In this document: one piece after another, positions 47,630 through 57,065 of the stretch
Layout: each line of letters opens with the position of its first letter
Numbering within the stretch: the stretch's first letter is position 1
Assembly (NCBI RefSeq): GCF_001592825.1
Contig: NZ_LTZG01000041.1
Span: 110,680 to 174,679 of the forward strand
Source: Planococcus maritimus
Lineage (GTDB): Bacteria; Bacillota; Bacilli; Bacillales_A; Planococcaceae
DNA length: 64,000 nucleotides
Reading direction: 5' to 3'
Notes under the pieces: model-generated
The model's database searches: none
What the model saw: the letters and a program-made list of their open reading frames with translations, nothing else
Told to the model about the DNA's origin: nothing
Made by a program: the position numbers and the translations under genes

Positions 47630-48799
47630 TCAAGTGAACGCGCGGACGATCCGGTTGACGCCATCTTCCAGGGTTTTTGTGGGGCAGGCAATATTCATGC
47701 GCAAGAAACCACGTCCGGCCTCACCGTATTTCGATCCCGGCTCAAGCGCTACTTTCCCTTGTTCAAGCAGGCGCTTCATGGCTTCATCTTCCGTGAGGCC
47801 AAGTGAACGGTAATCAATCCATAATAAATACGTCGACTGAGGCTTGCGGATTTTCAAACCAGGCACTTCCCGTTCGAGCCGACTAACCGCATATTCGATA
47901 TGATGAGTTAACACTTCAAGCAATTCATTCAGCCACGGTTCGCCGTGTTCATACGCCGCTTTCCAGGCAACAGGCGCAAACGCATTCAAAGACCCGGTGC
48001 CATGGGCTTGCATATGTTGCTCTAAACGTTTGCGTTTTTCCGGATCAGGAGTGACAATCATGGCGGCTTGAATGCCAGCTAAGTTAAAGGTCTTCGTCGG
48101 GGCAATGCATGTGAAGACGCGATTCCGTTCGTTCCCAGCAAGTGATAAGAGCGGTAGGTGGGTTTCGCCCGTATGGATCAAGTCGCTATGGATCTCGTCT
48201 GACAAAATCAAGACTTCGTGGCGTGCACATAATTCGATGATGTGCTGCAAATCTTCTGCGGTCCAAAGTTTGCCGCCAGGGTTATGCGGGTTGCATAAAA
48301 TGAACAAACGGGATTGCTGGAGCTTAGCTTCAAAATCAGCCCAGTCGATCGAATAATCGCCGCCTCGTTCGATGAGTTCGGAATACAAGACTTCACGCCC
48401 CAGGTTTTTCGGAATGGAGAAAAACGGCGGGTAGACAGGCGGAGTCACTAATACGGAATCGCCTATTTCTGTAAAGACATCGATGATGCTGGCCATGGCC
48501 GGGATAACGCCCTGATGGAACAGCATCCAGTCGGTTTCAAGTGTTAACCCGTGGCGTTTATTAAACCAATCCAAAGCCGCCGTCTTGCACTCCTCGCATA
48601 TATATGAGTAACCGAAAATCGGATGTTCTAATCGCTCTCGCAAAGCGGCAGTCACTGGAGGGGGAGCCGGAAAGTCCATATCTGCCACCCACATAGGCAA
48701 GATATCGGATGCATCTTCGATTCCATAAACACTCTCCATACGCCCCCATTTCACCGAACGGGTTTTTTTGCGTTCATGCACTTGTTCGAACAAATTCAA
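47630..48799 (-). CDS. patB: MalY/PatB family PLP C-S lyase / aminotransferase
   Basis: A 389-residue fold-type I PLP enzyme. The N-terminal ILPMWVADMDFPAPPPV and the PLP lysine in APTKTFNLAGIQ (around residue 230) mark the MalY/PatB branch, whose members act as cystathionine beta-lyases. LCNPHNPGGKLW and LSDEIHSDL provide cofactor contacts. GAGGAGAT precedes the ATG on the minus strand. The neighbour YugE is also next to patB in Bacillus. Confidence 0.9.
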   Translation of the reverse strand: MNLFEQVHERKKTRSVKWGRMESVYGIEDASDILPMWVADMDFPAPPPVTAALRERLEHPIFGYSYICEECKTAALDWFNKRHGLTLETDWMLFHQGVIPAMASIIDVFTEIGDSVLVTPPVYPPFFSIPKNLGREVLYSELIERGGDYSIDWADFEAKLQQSRLFILCNPHNPGGKLWTAEDLQHIIELCARHEVLILSDEIHSDLIHTGETHLPLLSLAGNERNRVFTCIAPTKTFNLAGIQAAMIVTPDPEKRKRLEQHMQAHGTGSLNAFAPVAWKAAYEHGEPWLNELLEVLTHHIEYAVSRLEREVPGLKIRKPQSTYLLWIDYRSLGLTEDEAMKRLLEQGKVALEPGSKYGEAGRGFLRMNIACPTKTLEDGVNRIVRAFT

Positions 48800-48874
48800 A
48801 ACAATCTCCTCATTTCTTTTTGGTTTCTATGATATTATAGCTGGTAATGATACAGGAATGATAGGTGAAGGCGA

Positions 48875-49135
48875 TTGAATACGGTAGAGATGGATAAAAG
48901 AGCGCTAAGGATTATCGAGGGGTGGGATCCTTTTTCGCTCAAGACAATCGAATACCAGGCAGAAGCGGCCCAAGTCATTAGCAAGCTGCACGATATTGAC
49001 CACCCGTCAGATTTAGGGAAAGCGATTCAAGGGATATACGAAACATCTTTTAAATTGTGGATCCCGCTGGAAAAATGCGTGGAAGTCTCATATAAGTTAC
49101 TCGCTGTAAAATACGAAGCGAAGCACATTATTTGA
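48875..49135 (+). CDS. yugE: DUF1871 family protein (YugE-like)
   Basis: An 86-residue soluble protein. WDPFSLKTIEYQAEAAQVI and IQGIYETSFKLWIPLEKCVEVSYKLL (the latter in part) are typical of the DUF1871 family. TTG 48875 is chosen for GGTGAAGG just upstream; ATG 48890 is in frame five codons later. Divergent from patB with 75 bp between. Function unknown. Confidence 0.82.
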   Translation: MNTVEMDKRALRIIEGWDPFSLKTIEYQAEAAQVISKLHDIDHPSDLGKAIQGIYETSFKLWIPLEKCVEVSYKLLAVKYEAKHII

Positions 49136-49146
49136 AAAGGCCAAAA

Positions 49147-49183
49147 TAAAAAAAGCTCCGGCACATTGCCGAAGCTTTTTTAT
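49147..49183. terminator. Bidirectional terminator between yugE and the XRE gene
   Basis: AAAAGCTCCGGCA and TGCCGAAGCTTTT with one mismatch, runs on both sides. Confidence 0.85.
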
Positions 49184-49401
49184 TTGGTGGTTTCCAGTCC
49201 GTCAAGCAAGTTGGAAGCAGGTACTTCGAGTGCATTCGATAGCACGAGGATCGTTTGGACGGATGGAACTTCTTCGCCGCTTTCATAGGACTCAAGGCGT
49301 GCTGTTCCGATACGTGTCTTCAAGGACAAGTCATCGAGTGACAGGTTGCGTTCTTCCCGCAGCATTTTCAATTGGGTGTGCAAATCTTTTTTCAAAGTCA
49401 T
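49180..49401 (-). CDS. XRE-family helix-turn-helix regulator
   Basis: A 73-residue single-domain Cro/C1-type DNA-binding protein. The HTH runs over LREERNLSLDDLSLKTRIGTARLESYESGEEVPS (key parts: LDDLSLKTRIGTARLESYE), with the usual C-terminal helix VLSNALEVPASNLL. AAAGGAGTG precedes the ATG. There is no partner domain or toxin gene beside it, and its targets are unknown. Confidence 0.88.
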   Translation of the reverse strand: MTLKKDLHTQLKMLREERNLSLDDLSLKTRIGTARLESYESGEEVPSVQTILVLSNALEVPASNLLDGLETTK

Positions 49402-49496
49402 ACACTCCTTTTCTTAGAGACTTCCTTCTAGCTCCATCATACCACGGGGAAGTCAAATGTTGCATAAAGAGTTGTGGCATTTTTCGAACAAAGGGC

Positions 49497-50834
49497 TCAC
49501 GAAAAGATATTAATGATGCCATTGATGAATACGACGATAATGGCAACTGGCGCTACATAGCGCACAAGCACACGCCATACTTCCACCCACGATTGTTGCT
49601 GGGTCAATTCGTTGTGCGCATCTTGATTGCTCAGGACATATCCCGCAAACAGGGAGGTGAATAATGCGCCGAGCGGTAAACCGATACGGCTCGTTAAGAT
49701 GTCGACAAAGTCGAAGAAGGTATATCCGAAGAATACAGGCTCGCTCATAACACCGAACGATAGGGCACTCGGGATGCCGACCACGAAAATGGCCAAGCCA
49801 ATGATGAATGCCAAACGGCGGCGGCGGTCGTATTTGTTTTTAACAGCGATCGATACCGTGATCTCAAGCATCGAAATGGATGACGTCAAGGTGGCGAACA
49901 ATAATAGGATAAAGAAAATAATAATCAGGAATTGTCCCATGAACAATTGGTCGAAAATGGCCGGCAAGATGATAAAGACTAGCCCCGGCCCTTGATCAGG
50001 CAAATAGTCAAGTGCGAATACCGCCGGGAAGATGATCAATCCGGCCATGATAGAAATGACGATATTCAAAGTGACGACACTGACGGCTGAGCGCGTCAAA
50101 TTCTCGGATTTCTTTAAGTACGAAGCGTAAGTGATCATACCGGCAACACCGACACTAAGAGAGAAGAACGCTTGACCAAGTGCCACGAGCGCCGTTTCAA
50201 AATTGAAAAACGACCAGTCAGGCACGAACATGAAACGGACGCCTTCCATCGCCCCGTCTAATGTCAATGAACGGATCATCAAGATGACAAAAAACACGAG
50301 CAATGCCGGCATCATAATTTTGCTGGCACGTTCGATGCCGCCTTTAATGCCGCCTTGGACAATCCAAATGGTTAAGGCCATGAACGCTGCCTGTGCAATC
50401 AGAACTTCCAATGGACTGCTGATGATGCTGCCGAACAGCTCGGCGAAATCAGCATCGCCAAGCCCAGACAATTGCAAAGTGACGGCGCGTACCAGATACG
50501 ATAGCACCCAACCTCCGACGACGCTGTAGAAAGAAAGGATCAAGAAAGAAAAAATAAATCCGGACCAGCCAATCAAATACCACGGCTTTCCGGGTGCTTG
50601 TTTTTTGAGTCCGCTGACGGCGTCTGCCTGCCCGCGGCGCCCGATGACGAATTCAGCAAGCAGGATCGGCAAGCCGATCAAGACGGTGCTCAGGATGAAC
50701 AGTAAAATAAAAACGCTGCCTCCGTTTGCGCCGGTTTCATATGGGAACTTCCAGATCGCCCCGAGGCCGATAGCGCTGCCGGCTGCTGCGAGAATGAAAC
50801 CGATCTTGGATGTCCATTGTTCACGTGCTTTCAT
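49497..50834 (-). CDS. NSS family sodium-dependent transporter
   Basis: A 445-residue LeuT-fold transporter with about 11 helices. The first helix reads LAAAGSAIGLGAIWKFPYETG, with the family's Na+/substrate-binding glycines. It lacks the twelfth helix of the NSS protein at 28302 and has no MetS-like partner after it, which suggests a different subgroup (YhdH-like). TAGGAGGAACC precedes the ATG on the minus strand. Substrate, probably an amino acid, unknown. Confidence 0.9.
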   Translation of the reverse strand: MKAREQWTSKIGFILAAAGSAIGLGAIWKFPYETGANGGSVFILLFILSTVLIGLPILLAEFVIGRRGQADAVSGLKKQAPGKPWYLIGWSGFIFSFLILSFYSVVGGWVLSYLVRAVTLQLSGLGDADFAELFGSIISSPLEVLIAQAAFMALTIWIVQGGIKGGIERASKIMMPALLVFFVILMIRSLTLDGAMEGVRFMFVPDWSFFNFETALVALGQAFFSLSVGVAGMITYASYLKKSENLTRSAVSVVTLNIVISIMAGLIIFPAVFALDYLPDQGPGLVFIILPAIFDQLFMGQFLIIIFFILLLFATLTSSISMLEITVSIAVKNKYDRRRRLAFIIGLAIFVVGIPSALSFGVMSEPVFFGYTFFDFVDILTSRIGLPLGALFTSLFAGYVLSNQDAHNELTQQQSWVEVWRVLVRYVAPVAIIVVFINGIINIFS

Positions 50835-50952
50835 AATTGGTTCCTCCTAAATCGATTGGATTTCACTATTTTACACGAGCCCCCCAGAAAAAAATAGAAT
50901 TATTTAAAAAGGGATTGATTTTCTTCTGTATAATAGAAATAAAAGGAAATTC

Positions 50953-53514
50953 ATGAGAAAGAGAGCTGATGGGGAGATGGACGAAAACAACAATCTGGTA
51001 AGCGGAATGAACGAACCAATGACACAGCTAGCAGAAGAGCTTAGGCGGTTCGCTTACCAAAATGGCATGTCTGCGGACCGCACGAATGCCTTTATTCAGA
51101 ATGTCTGGGAATCTGTGGGAAACCTGGATACAGCGGACGATACGGAGTTGTATTTCTACCGGGCTGCTGCAGAACAACTGGCACAATTTCCCGATTTGCA
51201 AAACGATGGCAGCTTGATTGGCTTCCAAGAAGACCGGGAAAGTCATTTTGCGCTGCAATCATTGCCGCTCAATCAGCGCATAGCGACCGTTCTTTATTTG
51301 GTGAATGGGAGAAATCTATCTTTTGCCGCACAGGTACTACAACTAAATGAACCCGAAATGCTCAGTTACATAGACATCGCAAAAAGCGAATTAGCAATGA
51401 AGTTGGCTGTCGCAGATCAACAAGAACTTCTCCAACGGCTCGAATTCCTGGAAAAATCCATCAAACGGCTCAAGCTGCCGGAGAGGGAAGTGCTAGTGGA
51501 AGATCATATCAGCCCGGCCGAAGCTCCGCAATCGCAAGTGCCGACAGCGAAAAAGCCGGCTATTTGGATAGTGGCAGCTGCGATTGCCATGCTCGCCGGT
51601 ATTGTCGGCGCGTCTTTTTTCTTCGACAGCTTCCGGCTGCCATCCGCCTCTGAAGCAACAGCAGGGCAATTGACGCAGGAAATGGCGGAGGAGATGGAAC
51701 AACAGTATGAGGAAACGCGGGAAAATGCCAAACAACGTCTCGGCTTGGAAGAAGAGGAATTTGTCGAGTTTGCTTACGTCGCTGACGCGGACGAAGAAAA
51801 AGACCGGTTGTTCAGCCGTAGCGAGCTAAAGCAGCACGAAGATGATGCGGAACTTTTTGCTCAACAGGTAGAAGAACTGCTGTGGAGAGTTGAAACACCG
51901 AAAGGAATGACCGAATCCTTGGTGAACTCTGGTCATATGCAGACCGATGAAATAGACCGATTTATGCAATTGTATTTGGAGAAAACAAATGAACTGCAGG
52001 ACTTTGCGGAGGGCATTTTAAAAAACAATGAAGGTCAATTGCCCGCTGCATCTGAGCATTACGGAGAACCCCAGTTATTAATAGAAGATATTCCGGATGC
52101 ATCAGCTGAATTGCAGCAATTGCTCACTGCCTGGAGTGAATATGGGCTGCGCTTTCGTCTGACAGAGCCTGATAGAATGTACTTATTGATCAAGGATACC
52201 GAATCATTGCAGTGGCTACCGCAATTCCAGACGCATCCATTTGCGCATATGTATCTAGAAATCTTTGCCGTCTATCCCTATTTTGATGAGCAGGGCTGGC
52301 TAGTGGAACCGTTCCAGCTCTCCAATGAATTTTACAAAATGCTTTACCTATTGGTTGAAGAACCGACCGATAGCAAGCTAAAAGCTGAAATCGAAGTCAT
52401 ATATGAACAAACCGTTTGGCAAATCTTGAAAGGCGCAGAACAAGATATTTATACGGATGGTGTCGTTAAACCTGAAATCCGCGAGTTTTGGAAAACGCTG
52501 ACTTACCATGACGCATTGGCGGCTATCTTGCTGCCGGTGATTGACGAAATGGAAGACAGCGGCTGGCAACATTCTGCTTTCTTGGACAACTTGGAATACG
52601 GCGACAGCCTGCGGATGCTTGAACTGGCAAAGCAAGGAGAATTGAGTGAAACTTTGCCAAATGGCGATTTTCAAGTGGAATCGGAAATGGTGGACTTGGC
52701 AGATTTTGATTACAGTCGTGTGAAAGAGCTGTATACGCGTTTCAAAAAATCGCATGATACGAATTTACTAGCCGGTGTTCAGCCCTTAGACGTTTACTTT
52801 CTTTATTTCTACGCCAATCATGAGAAGGACCCAGAAACGATGTACCATCTTTTAGCTGACAGTGAACTCAAGCCAAGCCTAGAAGAGTATATGGTTGATT
52901 GGGAGCCGATTCCTGAATTGACGGAAACTGCATTATGGGTGGAGATTCGGGAAGAAATGACACAGCGCATCTACGAGAAAGTGATGATCCACCCATCGGT
53001 GATGTACGAAGAGCAGGATATTGGATTTCACCAATCCAATCCGCTTCAGCCAGCATTGGTGACTGAACGTGACCAGATTTGGATGATCCAATACGAACTG
53101 CAAGAATTTTCACAAGGATCGAACCCTGAACTGCAAAAACGTGGCTTAGAAGCCTATGAATTATTGGCAAACAACAAAAAGCTGCCGGATGACACACGTC
53201 CATTTATTATCGCTTACGCTTTATTGCACGCGATTGATAACGAGAACATAGCGGTTGCCAATAAATTGCTCCAACCAGGAGTGGAAGGAAGGGAAGCAGA
53301 GTTTTGGCGTAATTTTGCCAGTAGCCATGTGGTCGCCGGATTCGAAAATATGACAAGTATGTCGTTTGCTGCGACGGATTTAAATGTTCTCGACCAAGTG
53401 GATGCGAATTTGCAAATTAGCTACGAAACGGAGGAATCCGAAGTCTGGCGCGAACAACTGATGATGGTCTTGACGCCTGAAGGCTGGCGCTTCGAGCTAT
53501 TTCCTAACTACTGA
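50953..53514 (+). CDS. Large membrane-anchored protein with sigma-like N-terminus
   Basis: I do not recognise this 853-residue protein as a whole. Residues about 20-160 are cytosolic and helical, and SLPLNQRIATVLYLVNGRNL followed by FAAQVLQLNEPEMLSYIDIA resembles region 4 of ECF sigma factors, though without a clear recognition helix. A single membrane helix follows (IWIVAAAIAMLAGIVGASFFF, about 203-224). The remaining 620 residues, acidic and helical, would lie outside the cell. The start could be ATG 50953 or ATG 50977; neither has an ideal ribosome binding site. A TATAAT at about 50930 precedes it. Monocistronic by position. Confidence 0.8.
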   Translation: MRKRADGEMDENNNLVSGMNEPMTQLAEELRRFAYQNGMSADRTNAFIQNVWESVGNLDTADDTELYFYRAAAEQLAQFPDLQNDGSLIGFQEDRESHFALQSLPLNQRIATVLYLVNGRNLSFAAQVLQLNEPEMLSYIDIAKSELAMKLAVADQQELLQRLEFLEKSIKRLKLPEREVLVEDHISPAEAPQSQVPTAKKPAIWIVAAAIAMLAGIVGASFFFDSFRLPSASEATAGQLTQEMAEEMEQQYEETRENAKQRLGLEEEEFVEFAYVADADEEKDRLFSRSELKQHEDDAELFAQQVEELLWRVETPKGMTESLVNSGHMQTDEIDRFMQLYLEKTNELQDFAEGILKNNEGQLPAASEHYGEPQLLIEDIPDASAELQQLLTAWSEYGLRFRLTEPDRMYLLIKDTESLQWLPQFQTHPFAHMYLEIFAVYPYFDEQGWLVEPFQLSNEFYKMLYLLVEEPTDSKLKAEIEVIYEQTVWQILKGAEQDIYTDGVVKPEIREFWKTLTYHDALAAILLPVIDEMEDSGWQHSAFLDNLEYGDSLRMLELAKQGELSETLPNGDFQVESEMVDLADFDYSRVKELYTRFKKSHDTNLLAGVQPLDVYFLYFYANHEKDPETMYHLLADSELKPSLEEYMVDWEPIPELTETALWVEIREEMTQRIYEKVMIHPSVMYEEQDIGFHQSNPLQPALVTERDQIWMIQYELQEFSQGSNPELQKRGLEAYELLANNKKLPDDTRPFIIAYALLHAIDNENIAVANKLLQPGVEGREAEFWRNFASSHVVAGFENMTSMSFAATDLNVLDQVDANLQISYETEESEVWREQLMMVLTPEGWRFELFPNY

Positions 53515-53515
53515 T

Positions 53516-53545
53516 TTTACTCTTACAAGGAACCTGTGCTATAAT
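53516..53545 (+). promoter_or_regulatory. Promoter of yugI
   Basis: TTTACT (53516-53521), 18-bp spacer, TATAAT (53540-53545), immediately after the stop of the previous gene. Confidence 0.65.
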
Positions 53546-53600
53546 ATACAGATGCCAATAGGTGTACAGTAATTTAGATAAAGACTAGGAGCGGTTAACT

Positions 53601-53975
53601 ATGACAAACACGTATCAAACAGGAGATAAAGTCTCCGGTAAAGTAACAGGAATCCAGCCATACGGTGCATTCGTTGCACTTGACGACCAAACACAAGGAC
53701 TTGTCCACATTTCAGAAATCACGCACGGTTATGTGAAAGAAGTCAGCGAATACTTGTCTGTTGGACAGGAAGTAGACGTGAAAGTATTGGACGTCGATAG
53801 CAAATCGAAAAAAATCAGCTTGTCGATCCGCGCATTGCAAGAACAGCCGCCGGCAGCTCAAAAAAGTGAAAAGCCACGCCAATCACTTCAGTCTCACGTG
53901 AACGAGAGCGATTCTGAAGGCTTTAACACATTGAAAGACAAAATGCAGGAATGGATCAAACGTTCTGGCCAATAA
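53601..53975 (+). CDS. yugI: S1 RNA-binding domain general stress protein (YugI/GSP13-like)
   Basis: A 124-residue protein with one S1 domain (GDKVSGKVTGIQPYGAFVAL, LVHISEITHGYVKEV, about residues 7-75) and a charged, disordered tail. Members bind ribosomes or RNA, and Bacillus YugI is a general stress protein. TAGGAGCGG precedes the ATG. Its terminator overlaps the end of the convergent regulator gene. Confidence 0.9.
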   Translation: MTNTYQTGDKVSGKVTGIQPYGAFVALDDQTQGLVHISEITHGYVKEVSEYLSVGQEVDVKVLDVDSKSKKISLSIRALQEQPPAAQKSEKPRQSLQSHVNESDSEGFNTLKDKMQEWIKRSGQ

Positions 53976-53984
53976 GTCTATAGC

Positions 53985-54024
53985 AAAACGCCCAATCGAC
54001 CTTACGTCGATTGGGCGTTTTTTT
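53985..54024. terminator. Bidirectional terminator between yugI and the RocR-like gene
   Basis: AAAACGCCCAATCGACG-type stem (AAAACGCCCAATCGAC with GTCGATTGGGCGTTTT) and T run; overlaps the stop region of the minus-strand gene. Confidence 0.92.
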
Positions 54025-55312
54025 TGATTTTCCGCAGGCGGTATTGAAGATTCTGGCGGCTCATGCCGAGTGCCTGGGCGGCTTTTGTTACATTGCCCCC
54101 GAACAGGTCCATCGCTTTTTCCAAGTAATACATTTCCGCCTCTTGCAAGTATTCCTCTAAAGGCAGCAAATCCTTGTCAGAACGGACTAGGAAATCTTCC
54201 GGCTGCAGCGATCCGCTTTGTGTTTTCAGTTTGAAATGGTGGGGCAGCATCGAAGCAGTCACCGTTTCCTGTGTCGTCACAAGCGAGGTAATCTCATCGA
54301 GCAGCAATTCGAGCTCTTTCAAATTGCCTGGCCAATCATACCCAAGGAATAATTTCTTCACTTCATCCGACAGGGAACGAATAACCGATCCGACTTTCAT
54401 CCGATGCCGCGAGAAATAATCATCGACAAAAGGAAGGATATCTTCTTTTCTATGGCGTAACGGTTCCACTTGAATGGTCATCGCCGAGAAGAAATAATAC
54501 AAATCTTTCACCAAAGTATTGGAAGAAACCAATTCGACAGGATCATCCCCGACACTTGCCACAAAGTAACACTCACCCGCCATGTGCCGCTCGACCACTT
54601 CAAGCAATTGCAGTTGCAATGCGCGGGGCAACAAATCGATGCGCTCACAATAAATGGTGCCGTGCTGCATGCGTTCGATTTCCTCGCCCAATTCATCGAT
54701 CAATCGGCCATCGGTGCCATGGCAATACAAAACATGCATCGGAAGTTCAGAGTCGTGTGCAGAATGGATAGCTTCTGCGAGCAGTTCTTTCCCGGTGCCG
54801 GATTCGCCTACCAATAGTACAGGGAGTTTAGCTGCAGCCGCTTTTTCAGCGCGGGCGATAATGTTTTTCATACTGGCAGATACGGCAGTCAGGCTAGCAA
54901 ACGTGATCGGCTCTTCGTATTTTTTCAAGGGTTGATAAATGACCCGCTCGAGTGTCGTCACATCACGCGCCAACTCAACTGCCCCGATTAGTACATCATG
55001 ATCGAACACGGGATAACTATCGTTAATCGTAGTAATTTCTTGTCCTTTACGGTTCCAATAGGTTTGCTTAATGTTCAAAATCGGCGTTCCGCTCGTCAGC
55101 GCTTTTAGCAGTGTGCTCTGCGTTTGATCAAAGCGGAACATCTCCAAAAGTGAACGGTCGGTTAATTCCTGAAAATCGAAACCTTCAATCTCTCTCATCT
55201 TGCGATTATATAAAATGGTTTTCCCTTTGCTGTCGATAGCGTGTATCCCTACAGCCACATGGTCTCCAGCGAATTTATAAAAAGGGGCCAAGTCTATTTG
55301 ATGTTCGTTCAT
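54002..55312 (-). CDS. RocR-like PAS/AAA+/Fis regulator with degenerate AAA+ domain
   Basis: A 436-residue protein with the layout of sigma54 activators: PAS domain (about 10-115), AAA+ domain (about 140-345), Fis-type HTH (about 398-430; GGNVTKAAQALGMSRQNLQYRL). Walker A is intact (GESGTGKE, 169-176), but GAFTGA is absent because the loop is deleted, Walker B is GTIYCERI instead of GTLFLDEI, the arginine fingers in FReDLYYRL are VKDLYYFF, and sensor II GNVREL is GNLKEL. ATG 55312 follows GGAGTGAAGG. It is divergent from rocA, so it probably controls it. Confidence 0.88.
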   Translation of the reverse strand: MNEHQIDLAPFYKFAGDHVAVGIHAIDSKGKTILYNRKMREIEGFDFQELTDRSLLEMFRFDQTQSTLLKALTSGTPILNIKQTYWNRKGQEITTINDSYPVFDHDVLIGAVELARDVTTLERVIYQPLKKYEEPITFASLTAVSASMKNIIARAEKAAAAKLPVLLVGESGTGKELLAEAIHSAHDSELPMHVLYCHGTDGRLIDELGEEIERMQHGTIYCERIDLLPRALQLQLLEVVERHMAGECYFVASVGDDPVELVSSNTLVKDLYYFFSAMTIQVEPLRHRKEDILPFVDDYFSRHRMKVGSVIRSLSDEVKKLFLGYDWPGNLKELELLLDEITSLVTTQETVTASMLPHHFKLKTQSGSLQPEDFLVRSDKDLLPLEEYLQEAEMYYLEKAMDLFGGNVTKAAQALGMSRQNLQYRLRKIKKNAQST

Positions 55313-55355
55313 AGCCTTCACTCCAAAATTTTTTTGACTTTTTAGATTAAAACAC

Positions 55356-55384
55356 TTGAAAAACGCAATAATCTTTTGCATTAT
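55356..55384 (+). promoter_or_regulatory. Candidate sigmaA promoter of rocA with palindrome 1
   Basis: TTGAAA (55356-55361), 17-bp spacer, CATTAT (55379-55384). A 17-bp imperfect palindrome, CGCAATAATCTTTTGCA (55364-55380), fills the spacer. I see no -24/-12 (GG-N10-GC) element in this region. Confidence 0.6.
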
Positions 55385-55404
55385 TATAAGTGGAAACAGA
55401 TTAA

Positions 55405-55427
55405 GAGTGCAAATTTTTTTTGCACTC
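55405..55427 (+). promoter_or_regulatory. Palindrome 2 in the rocA leader
   Basis: GAGTGCAAA-N5-TTTGCACTC, with the core TGCAA-N7-TTGCA shared with palindrome 1. The centres are 44 bp apart, close to four helical turns. It is a likely operator for the RocR-like protein. A terminator role is less likely because the T tract lies in the loop. Confidence 0.6.
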
Positions 55428-55451
55428 GCTCAACTACAAGGAGGATTCCCA

Positions 55452-56996
55452 ATGATTCCCTACAAACATGAACCATTCACAGACTTCTCGATCGAAGAGA
55501 ATCGCAATGCATACTTGGAAGGCCTGAAAACGGTAGAAGGATACCTCGGCCAGGATTACCCGTTGATCATCGGCGGAGAACGCGTAACGACTGAAGACAA
55601 AATCGTTTCATTCAATCCGGCGGATAAAGAAGAAATCGTTGGGCGCGTCTCCAAATCAAATAAAGAACTAGCAGAAAAAGCAATGCAAGAAGCAGACGCT
55701 GCATTCAAGACATGGAAAAAAGTGAAACCAGAAGTACGTGCTGACGTGTTGTTCAGAGCAGCAGCGATCATTCGCCGCCGCAAACACGAATTCTCAGCCC
55801 TTTTAACTAAAGAAGCAGGCAAACCATGGAACGAAGCGGACGCAGATACTGCAGAAGCGATCGATTTCCTTGAATACTACGGCCGCCAAATGCTGCGCCT
55901 GAAAGACGGCATGCCAATGGAAAGCCGCCCGGGCGAATACAACCGTTACGACTACATTCCACTTGGTGTCGGCGTTGTCATCTCCCCGTGGAACTTTGCG
56001 TTCGCAATCATGGCAGGTACAACTGTCGCGGCAATGGTCACAGGAAACACAGTATTATTGAAACCAGCATCTACAACTCCGGTTGTCGCTTATAAATTTA
56101 TCGAAGTGTTGGAAGAAGCAGGCATGCCGAAAGGCGTCGTCAATTATATTCCAGGACCGGGCTCAGAAGTCGGCGACTACTTGGTCGACCACCCGAACAC
56201 TCGCTTCATCTCATTCACTGGTTCAAAAGAAGTCGGCCTGCGCATCGCAGAGCGTTCTTCTAAAGTGAACGAAGGCCAAATCTGGATGAAACGCTTGATC
56301 GCTGAAATGGGCGGCAAGAACACAATGGTCGTTGACAACAACGCTGACCTCGAACTTGCTGCACAATCCATCGTCAAATCCGCTTTCGGTTTCAGCGGCC
56401 AGAAATGTTCTGCCGGCTCACGCGCAGTGATCGTAGAAGATGTCTACGATGAAGTACTTGAGCGCGTCGTGGAATTGACGAACGAACTCACAATCGGCAA
56501 CACAGTCGAGCAATCTAACTTCATGGGCCCTGTCATCGATGGAAATTCATACAAAAAAATCATGGACTACATTGAAATCGGTAAAAACGAAGGACGTCTT
56601 GTCGCAGGTGGCGACGGCGACGATTCAACTGGATTCTTCGTCAACCCAACTGTCTTTGCTGACTTGGACCCACAAGCCCGCATCATGCAAGAAGAAATTT
56701 TCGGGCCAGTTGTCGGTTTGATGAAAGCAAAAGACTTTAAAGAAGCAATCGACATCGCCAACAACACAGAATACGGCTTAACTGGCGGCGTCATCACCAA
56801 CAACCGCGAACACCTTGAGTACGCGCGTGAAGAATTCCATGTCGGTAACTTGTACTTTAACCGTGGTTGCACAGGAGCAATCGTAGGTTATCAGTCATTC
56901 GGTGGATTCAACATGTCCGGTACTGACTCGAAAGCCGGCGGTCCAGACTACTTGGTTCTTCATATGCAAGCACAAACAACTTCTGAGATGTTTTAA
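55452..56996 (+). CDS. rocA: L-glutamate gamma-semialdehyde (P5C) dehydrogenase
   Basis: A 514-residue aldehyde dehydrogenase that oxidises pyrroline-5-carboxylate/glutamate semialdehyde to glutamate with NAD+. The catalytic cysteine is Cys319 in [34 protein letters not shown] and [10 protein letters not shown] are further family segments. ATG 55452 follows CAAGGAGG; a longer frame upstream crosses the operator region and is rejected. Works with RocD, which makes its substrate from ornithine. Confidence 0.95.
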   Translation: MIPYKHEPFTDFSIEENRNAYLEGLKTVEGYLGQDYPLIIGGERVTTEDKIVSFNPADKEEIVGRVSKSNKELAEKAMQEADAAFKTWKKVKPEVRADVLFRAAAIIRRRKHEFSALLTKEAGKPWNEADADTAEAIDFLEYYGRQMLRLKDGMPMESRPGEYNRYDYIPLGVGVVISPWNFAFAIMAGTTVAAMVTGNTVLLKPASTTPVVAYKFIEVLEEAGMPKGVVNYIPGPGSEVGDYLVDHPNTRFISFTGSKEVGLRIAERSSKVNEGQIWMKRLIAEMGGKNTMVVDNNADLELAAQSIVKSAFGFSGQKCSAGSRAVIVEDVYDEVLERVVELTNELTIGNTVEQSNFMGPVIDGNSYKKIMDYIEIGKNEGRLVAGGDGDDSTGFFVNPTVFADLDPQARIMQEEIFGPVVGLMKAKDFKEAIDIANNTEYGLTGGVITNNREHLEYAREEFHVGNLYFNRGCTGAIVGYQSFGGFNMSGTDSKAGGPDYLVLHMQAQTTSEMF

Positions 56997-57024
56997 TTAT
57001 TCACTTAATGGTATAATGATGCGC

Positions 57025-57053
57025 AAAAGGCAGACTCCGTGTCTGCCTTTTTT
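57025..57053 (+). terminator. Terminator of rocA
   Basis: AAAAGGCAGAC, loop TCCGT, GTCTGCCTTTTTT. Confidence 0.92.
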
Positions 57054-57065
57054 AAAAAGGGCACC

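Noticed and set aside
55313..55451. Possible sigma54 (-24/-12) promoter for rocA
   Set aside because: Expected from a RocR-type neighbour, but no GG-N10-GC pair with suitable context was found by eye.
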